Notes under the pieces: model-generated
Seen by the model: the letters and a program-made list of their open reading frames with translations, nothing else
The model's database searches: none
What the model was told of the DNA's origin: nothing
From: CALVJJ01 sp045538425
GTDB lineage: Bacteria; Bacillota; Clostridia; Christensenellales; UBA1242
Assembly: GCA_045538425.1 (NCBI GenBank)
Contig: JAZSRJ010000008.1
Span: 1-18,593 of the forward strand
Length of the DNA stretch: 18,593 nt
Direction of reading: 5' to 3'
Position numbers and translations under genes: made by a program
Part shown: positions 15,311 to 18,593 of the stretch, in pieces
Position numbering within the stretch: position 1 is the stretch's first letter
How the letters are laid out: the number at the start of each line of letters is the position of its first letter

Positions 15311-15910
15311 TTATTCGCCAGTATTAATTGGTATTTGGACACATCCTTGTTGCATATGACAAAGTGGACAAGACTGCCATGCTTTTCGGTCAGTATGTTC
15401 GAATCCGCATTCGTTGCATTTCCATTTTTGTTGTGTTTTGGATGTGTACAATTTGTTTTTCTTTAGTTTTTCATGAATTTGTTTTAGTAGTAGGTGGTGG
15501 CAGTTCTCGACACTAGCAACTAGGCGAAACGTATGTGCTATATCCGGATAGCCTTCTTCTTCTGCAATGGTTGCAAAAGCAGGATAGATGTCTTCACTTT
15601 CACCCGCTTCGTATTCAAGGCAATGCTTTAGATTGTCGACAAGCTCACCACAAGGGAAAGGATATCCAGCATTGATATCCACATTGACATATCCTTTTTT
15701 TGTATTGTCTACAATGTGTTGATAAAATTGTTTTGCGTGAGACATTTCGTTTTTAGCAACAGTTTTGAGTAGTGTTTCGATATAACAATATCCTTCTAGT
15801 TTTGCTTTTTGCGCAATCATCTGGTATCTTGCACCTTCCATACACTCTCCAGCAAAAGCTGCTGCGAGATTGTGAATTGTTTTACTTTGATCAAATGTAT
15901 TTTTTTCCAT
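15311..15910 (-). CDS. rbr: Rubrerythrin (ferritin-like diiron domain plus rubredoxin domain)
   Basis: This 199-residue protein has the normal rubrerythrin length and order. Rubrerythrins are cytoplasmic peroxidases that reduce hydrogen peroxide in anaerobes. The diiron ligands are visible: Glu22 in AFAGE, Glu55 and His58 in NEMSH, Glu101 and Glu104 in YEAGE ahead of DIYPAFA, and Glu135 and His138 in VENCH. The C-terminal rubredoxin-like domain has Cys165-x2-Cys168 (WKCNECG) and Cys181-x2-Cys184 (CPLC), the FeS4 ligands. An upstream in-frame reading to 16012 exists, but AAGGAG sits 7 bases before the ATG at 15910 and the family N-terminus starts there. It is monocistronic and divergent from the next gene. 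A 7-1-7 inverted repeat in its leader suggests control by a Fur-family regulator such as PerR. All key residues are present, so it should be active. Confidence 0.95.
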   Translation of the reverse strand: MEKNTFDQSKTIHNLAAAFAGECMEGARYQMIAQKAKLEGYCYIETLLKTVAKNEMSHAKQFYQHIVDNTKKGYVNVDINAGYPFPCGELVDNLKHCLEYEAGESEDIYPAFATIAEEEGYPDIAHTFRLVASVENCHHLLLKQIHEKLKKNKLYTSKTQQKWKCNECGFEHTDRKAWQSCPLCHMQQGCVQIPINTGE

Positions 15911-15923
15911 AATTATCTCCTTA

Positions 15924-15938
15924 ATATTGTAATAATAT
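15924..15938. promoter_or_regulatory. Possible Fur/PerR-family operator at the rubrerythrin gene
   Basis: ATATTGT-A-ATAATAT is a 7-1-7 inverted repeat in which six of seven positions match between arms. It overlaps or adjoins the ribosome binding site region, about 14 bases before the start codon. Fur-family operators such as PerR boxes have this 7-1-7 layout and are AT-rich, and rubrerythrin genes are frequent PerR targets. In DNA this AT-rich, a chance match is quite possible. Confidence 0.25.
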
Positions 15939-16017
15939 CCAATAAAAATGCTTTTATACAGGGAAAAACCAAACAAAAAAAGTTGTCTATTTTTTGTAAA
16001 ATTATGGAACAATTAAT

Positions 16018-16046
16018 TTGCTAAAATACTGCATTTGTTGTATACT
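16018..16046 (+). promoter_or_regulatory. Promoter of the CYTH-like gene
   Basis: TTGCTA (16018-16023), a 17-base spacer and TATACT (16041-16046) give a start near 16053 and a leader of about 27 bases that contains AAGGAAG (16063-16069). Confidence 0.55.
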
Positions 16047-16079
16047 ATATTAAGATGATCATAAGGAAGAGTGTGGACA

Positions 16080-16781
16080 ATGCAAAATACCAAGGTAAGA
16101 CATTATCTATCTAGTAATTATGTATTGACAAGACCAAAGATGGATTTGAAGAGATTGCTTGATCCAAAAGGGTTTGTCTCTTCTTTCGTGCGCGATGCAC
16201 ATAGTAAAGAAAAAGTCTTCAAGGTATATTATGACAATCAAGGGTTCTTTACCAATATTGGTATTCATATAGGGATCATCCATTCTTCTTCTTTGCGTTA
16301 TCCACAATTGGTGATTCGCTTAGAGACAAAGGTAGAGCGTTTGATGTTTTTACAAGATATGCCTGAGAAGTTTATTAAAGATATTGGACCAAAAGATAGT
16401 ATTCGTATGCACCAAGCATATATTGTAGATTGTATCAATGCTATTTATCCTAATGGATTAGATACCAATGTTGCAGCGGTTGTTGCGGGGCTTAGACCAG
16501 TGATGACTGTGACTAGAAAACAAGATAAAGTAAGAATGATCAACAATCAAGGGTTGAAGTTTTATATGCATTATGGTAATGTAGAATACCATAATATGCT
16601 CAATGGGGAAAAATCTAAACAATTTCAATTTGAAATCGTGCTTGATATGGCAAGACAATTGCAACAATATTATGATCTTATTCATAAGATTGAAGTGCAA
16701 GTGCCTAATATCTTAAAGATTGATAGTAGTGATATTGTTAATGGGCAAGAGTATACCAAACTTGGTAAAAGACAAAAATAA
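16080..16781 (+). CDS. Unknown protein, possibly CYTH/VTC-like
   Basis: This is a 233-residue soluble protein without signal peptide or membrane helix. Parts recall the triphosphate tunnel (CYTH/VTC) fold: FKVYYDNQGF (47-56, like the 'YYDT' strand), LVIRLETKVER (77-87, alternating basic/acidic residues as in a tunnel strand), RPVMTVTRKQDKVRM (139-153, like 'kP...v.R.R...R'), and QFEIVLD (183-189, like the E-x-E/K strand). Such proteins bind triphosphate or polyphosphate with metal, so polyphosphate or nucleotide chemistry is possible, but the canonical E-x-E-x-K is not exact. The start is taken at the ATG at 16080; a GTG at 16071 is only 2-3 bases from the AAGGAAG and less likely, though the ATG spacing is long. 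It has its own promoter and terminator and no cotranscribed neighbour. The gene is sure, the family tentative. Confidence 0.8.
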   Translation: MQNTKVRHYLSSNYVLTRPKMDLKRLLDPKGFVSSFVRDAHSKEKVFKVYYDNQGFFTNIGIHIGIIHSSSLRYPQLVIRLETKVERLMFLQDMPEKFIKDIGPKDSIRMHQAYIVDCINAIYPNGLDTNVAAVVAGLRPVMTVTRKQDKVRMINNQGLKFYMHYGNVEYHNMLNGEKSKQFQFEIVLDMARQLQQYYDLIHKIEVQVPNILKIDSSDIVNGQEYTKLGKRQK

Positions 16782-16808
16782 AGGAGACGGAAAACGTTTC
16801 CTTTTTTT
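16780..16808 (+). terminator. Terminator of the CYTH-like gene
   Basis: AAAGGAGACG (16780-16789), loop GAAAA and CGTTTCCTTT (16795-16804) form a 10-bp stem with one G-U pair, followed by further T to 16808. The stem begins inside the TAA stop codon. Confidence 0.85.
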
Positions 16809-16854
16809 GTTCTAATGAAAGACGGGAGTCATACAATAAAATAGATGATATTGT

Positions 16855-16883
16855 TGGACATAATACAACACTTTTGATATACT
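16855..16883 (+). promoter_or_regulatory. Promoter of the lipoprotein gene
   Basis: TGGACA (16855-16860, five of six), a 17-base spacer and TATACT (16878-16883, five of six) give a start near 16890. The leader is only about 16 bases and contains AAGGAG at 16895-16900, five bases before the ATG. Confidence 0.6.
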
Positions 16884-16905
16884 TACTAAGAATTAAGGAG
16901 ACAGA

Positions 16906-17802
16906 ATGAAGAAAAAGATAAAACATTGGATGCTTGCACTTTGCATGATAGCCATGCTCTGCTTGTCAGGTTGTGCCAATATTAATTATACGCGAATTGT
17001 TTACGATACGGGAGCAATTAAGGATGTCTATAGTGTTCAGTTTGAGATAAATACCATTGAGACAACACTCAAAGCGCATGAGTTTAGTCAAGCACAATGT
17101 GATCATTTTATTGCTAGATTTTTTAGTCGTACAGAACAATTGATGAAAGATTATGCGGATAGACAAACAGAAGGTTTTATTGCATTGTCTAGTAAGGCAG
17201 TTGTGGATGGACATGTAAGTGAAGAAGATAATTTTTATTTCCAAACCAAAATTCATTTTAATGCGTATATTGATCCAGAATACAATGAAGTAAAATATAC
17301 ACGTACATTTGATACCAATGAAGCATTTGATTATTATTATGATTTGCTCAACAATTTTGAAGAAGAAGAGGAAGAAAGTGGTTATGTGCTGGAAGAGGGA
17401 TTCTTCTTTCATCGATATGCCATTGAGGTCGAATCTTTTTATCTCAATGTCGTTGATGTATTAAAGACACAAGGAGCAGAAGTGTTCGGAGTGACTTATG
17501 AAGAATTGTTGACAGAGTTTGGGCTTGGTATTTTTGATGAAACAAAAGATATTGATGTGACGCAGTCCTATATCTCTACCGAAAGCAAATTGCATAGTGA
17601 TGCAGATTACGAAACGTTTGAAGGTGGATATTATCTCAAAGAATGGAACTTGTCTACAACAGATACTACCATGCTAAAATATTATTATTATGTCGCTAAT
17701 GCACCAACTTGGTATATTGGGGCAATTGCAATTGCGTTGCTAGTTGTTGTTGGGTTGGTAGTAGTGGTATTGCTAAAAAGAATTAAGAAATCTAAAATAT
17801 AA
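16906..17802 (+). CDS. Lipoprotein with C-terminal membrane helix, unknown function
   Basis: This 298-residue protein starts with a lipoprotein signal peptide: basic MKKKIKHW, a hydrophobic core, and the lipobox LSGC with Cys23 as the lipid-bearing residue. About 245 residues would lie outside the membrane, with an acidic cluster EEEEEE near 151-157 and many Tyr/Phe. A second anchor follows, a hydrophobic helix at about 270-290 (IGAIAIALLVVVGLVVVVLL), and a short basic tail KRIKKSKI that fits the cytoplasmic side. The protein is therefore held at both ends. This architecture occurs in LppM-like (DUF3153) proteins, but I cannot confirm membership. AAGGAG five bases before the ATG fixes the start. 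It has its own promoter and shares a bidirectional terminator with the next gene. No catalytic motif is seen. Confidence 0.87.
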   Translation: MKKKIKHWMLALCMIAMLCLSGCANINYTRIVYDTGAIKDVYSVQFEINTIETTLKAHEFSQAQCDHFIARFFSRTEQLMKDYADRQTEGFIALSSKAVVDGHVSEEDNFYFQTKIHFNAYIDPEYNEVKYTRTFDTNEAFDYYYDLLNNFEEEEEESGYVLEEGFFFHRYAIEVESFYLNVVDVLKTQGAEVFGVTYEELLTEFGLGIFDETKDIDVTQSYISTESKLHSDADYETFEGGYYLKEWNLSTTDTTMLKYYYYVANAPTWYIGAIAIALLVVVGLVVVVLLKRIKKSKI

Positions 17803-17829
17803 AAAAAGTCCTATGATTAGGACTTTTTT
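17802..17829. terminator. Bidirectional terminator between convergent genes
   Basis: AAAAAAGTCCT (17802-17812), loop ATGATT and AGGACTTTTTT (17819-17829) form a perfect 11-bp stem with A/T tracts on both sides. It directly follows the lipoprotein stop on the + strand and lies 5 bases past the PH-like gene stop on the minus strand, so it can serve both. Confidence 0.92.
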
Positions 17830-17834
17830 GTTGT

Positions 17835-18221
17835 TTATATTTGCATTTCGCTGTTGTGGAAGTTGCGTCTTTGACGATCTCTTTCAATTGCATCAGCGAT
17901 AATCTCGTGAACCTTGTATGGATCTTTTACTCTAAGAATGGTAAAATGGCTAGTTGATGCATCATTGCAGTATATTTCAAGATTGCCTACGCCAAAAAGT
18001 TTGTTGGTAAGAGATTCGTATACAGAGAAGTCATCAATACGATAGCAATGAGTTTCTTCAATGCTGGTAGAGAAGAGACCCTTTTCTACAAAGAGTTTGA
18101 TCCATTTGCCAGGTTTTTCTACAATAGAATAAATGGTAAAGGATAGAGGTAATCCCATGAATCTTTTTCTATCTTTCCACAAAACTTTGACATCGTTTCC
18201 AAATTTTCTTTTTGTTGACAT
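17835..18221 (-). CDS. Small PH-like domain protein
   Basis: This 128-residue protein has no membrane helix. It fits the bacterial PH-like fold (bPH_2/YdbS-YdbT type): strands around LSFTIYSIVEKPGKWIKLFV (26-45) and GLFSTSIEETHCYRIDDFSV (48-67), the typical turn NKLFGVGNLEIYC (73-85, compare 'fGvGni.i'), HFTILRVKDP (92-101) and a closing helix VHEIIADAIERDRQRR (104-119). Such domains usually bind lipids or proteins; in many bPH_2 proteins they follow membrane helices, which are missing here. The start is clear: AAAGGAG lies six bases before the ATG. It has a good promoter upstream and shares a terminator with the convergent lipoprotein gene. Its biological role is unknown. Confidence 0.8.
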   Translation of the reverse strand: MSTKRKFGNDVKVLWKDRKRFMGLPLSFTIYSIVEKPGKWIKLFVEKGLFSTSIEETHCYRIDDFSVYESLTNKLFGVGNLEIYCNDASTSHFTILRVKDPYKVHEIIADAIERDRQRRNFHNSEMQI

Positions 18222-18253
18222 AATGTTCTCCTTTGAGATACTAAATATATTTT

Positions 18254-18283
18254 ATTATACCATACAATCAGGAGCTTTGGCAA
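18254..18283 (-). promoter_or_regulatory. Promoter of the PH-like gene
   Basis: On the minus strand, TTGCCA (18283-18278, five of six) is followed by 18 bases and TATAAT (18259-18254, perfect). The start would be near 18247, about 25 bases before the ATG. Confidence 0.65.
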
Positions 18284-18292
18284 TATTTTTTT

Positions 18293-18322
18293 ATAAAAAA
18301 GAAAAAGCGGTTAAACTTTTTC
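18293..18322 (-). terminator. Terminator overlapping the glycosyltransferase stop codon
   Basis: On the minus strand GAAAAAG and CTTTTTC pair over 7 bp around an 8-base loop that includes the TAA stop (18313-18311). A run of T follows. The stem is AT-rich and therefore weak. Confidence 0.6.
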
Positions 18323-18593
18323 TTGTTTTGTGTGTTCGTTGATGGCATCTTGCATCATGTCTACCATTTTGTCAATACAGATTTCGAGATCGAATTGTTT
18401 TGCATATTCGATGTATTCTTTGCTTACTTCTGCTTTGTGTTCTGGGTGTTCGATCCAATAATCTATTTTGTTGGCTAGATCTTGTGTGTTTCTTGCTTCA
18501 AATGAGTTTTCAGGGTGTAGAGAGAAGAATCTTGTAGCAGATTTTTTGCTATTGGAGATGACTGGTACTAGTCCGCAAGTAATGGCTTCAAGG
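18311..18593 (-). CDS. Glycosyltransferase, GT4-type, C-terminal fragment
   Basis: Only the last 93 codons are in the window; the gene enters from the right edge, so there is no start here. The visible part begins LEAITCGLVPVISNSKKSAT, which matches the nucleotide-sugar binding end of GT-B family-4 transferases: Glu of the E-x7-E pair, then a conserved 'G-x-x-P-V-I' turn. NSFEARNTQDLANKIDYWIE follows, the usual 'D-x-x-x-L-A' helix near the C-terminus. Related enzymes transfer sugars to lipids or cell-surface glycans at the inner membrane face. The acceptor cannot be told from this fragment. The reading is contiguous and ends in TAA within a terminator hairpin. Confidence 0.8.
   Translation of the reverse strand, partial: LEAITCGLVPVISNSKKSATRFFSLHPENSFEARNTQDLANKIDYWIEHPEHKAEVSKEYIEYAKQFDLEICIDKMVDMMQDAINEHTKQEKV

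Noticed and set aside
16966..17412. 148-codon minus-strand frame opposite the lipoprotein gene
   Set aside because: Phe/Ile-rich antisense shadow of a gene with a clear lipobox, ribosome binding site, promoter and terminator.

Overview
The window is AT-rich bacterial DNA with the look of a low-GC, Gram-positive-type anaerobe (Firmicutes/Bacillota sensu lato, perhaps a gut lineage). The evidence is AGGAG-type ribosome binding sites, TTGACA/TATAAT-like promoters with 16-18 base spacers, many U-tract hairpin terminators, a rubrerythrin, a lipobox lipoprotein, and TAA as the stop codon of all nine genes whose ends are visible. TGG encodes Trp and no in-frame TGA was seen, so the standard bacterial code fits. 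The exact lineage cannot be fixed from this sequence.

Bases 1-12431 are one open frame on the + strand, cut at its 5' end by the window edge. It encodes more than 4,100 residues of a giant, probably secreted surface protein. The first ~2.8 kb looks like beta-rich bacterial Ig-like domains. Next come about five large modules. Each opens with a helix-like entry and an 'I.L.NDI' strand, runs through a 'LDGNGH.ITI' segment into GLUG-type repeats (GG-hydrophobic-x-G), and tends to close with an aromatic stretch. Module 5 is a dense array of about nineteen repeats. The last ~310 residues are non-repetitive and Trp-rich, and carry no LPXTG or transmembrane anchor.

The gene ends at a strong terminator and is followed by a 355-base gene-free stretch (12432-12786). 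On the minus strand this stretch holds a good promoter and a strong terminator about 95 bases apart with no credible reading frame between them, which makes a small RNA candidate. It also holds the terminator of the next gene.

Bases 12787-15910 are minus-strand genes in three transcription units: a DegV fatty-acid-binding protein; an 80-residue unknown protein coupled by a one-base gap to an MFS-type transporter; and a rubrerythrin. Bases 16018-17829 carry two + strand genes, each with its own promoter and terminator: a possible CYTH/VTC-like protein and a lipoprotein that also has a C-terminal membrane helix. Convergent with these is a small PH-like domain protein (minus), and the window closes inside the 3' end of a family-4-type glycosyltransferase (minus). 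Right of the giant gene the layout is compact, with short leaders and a terminator after nearly every unit. No tRNA, rRNA, CRISPR array, IS element or phage gene was seen.
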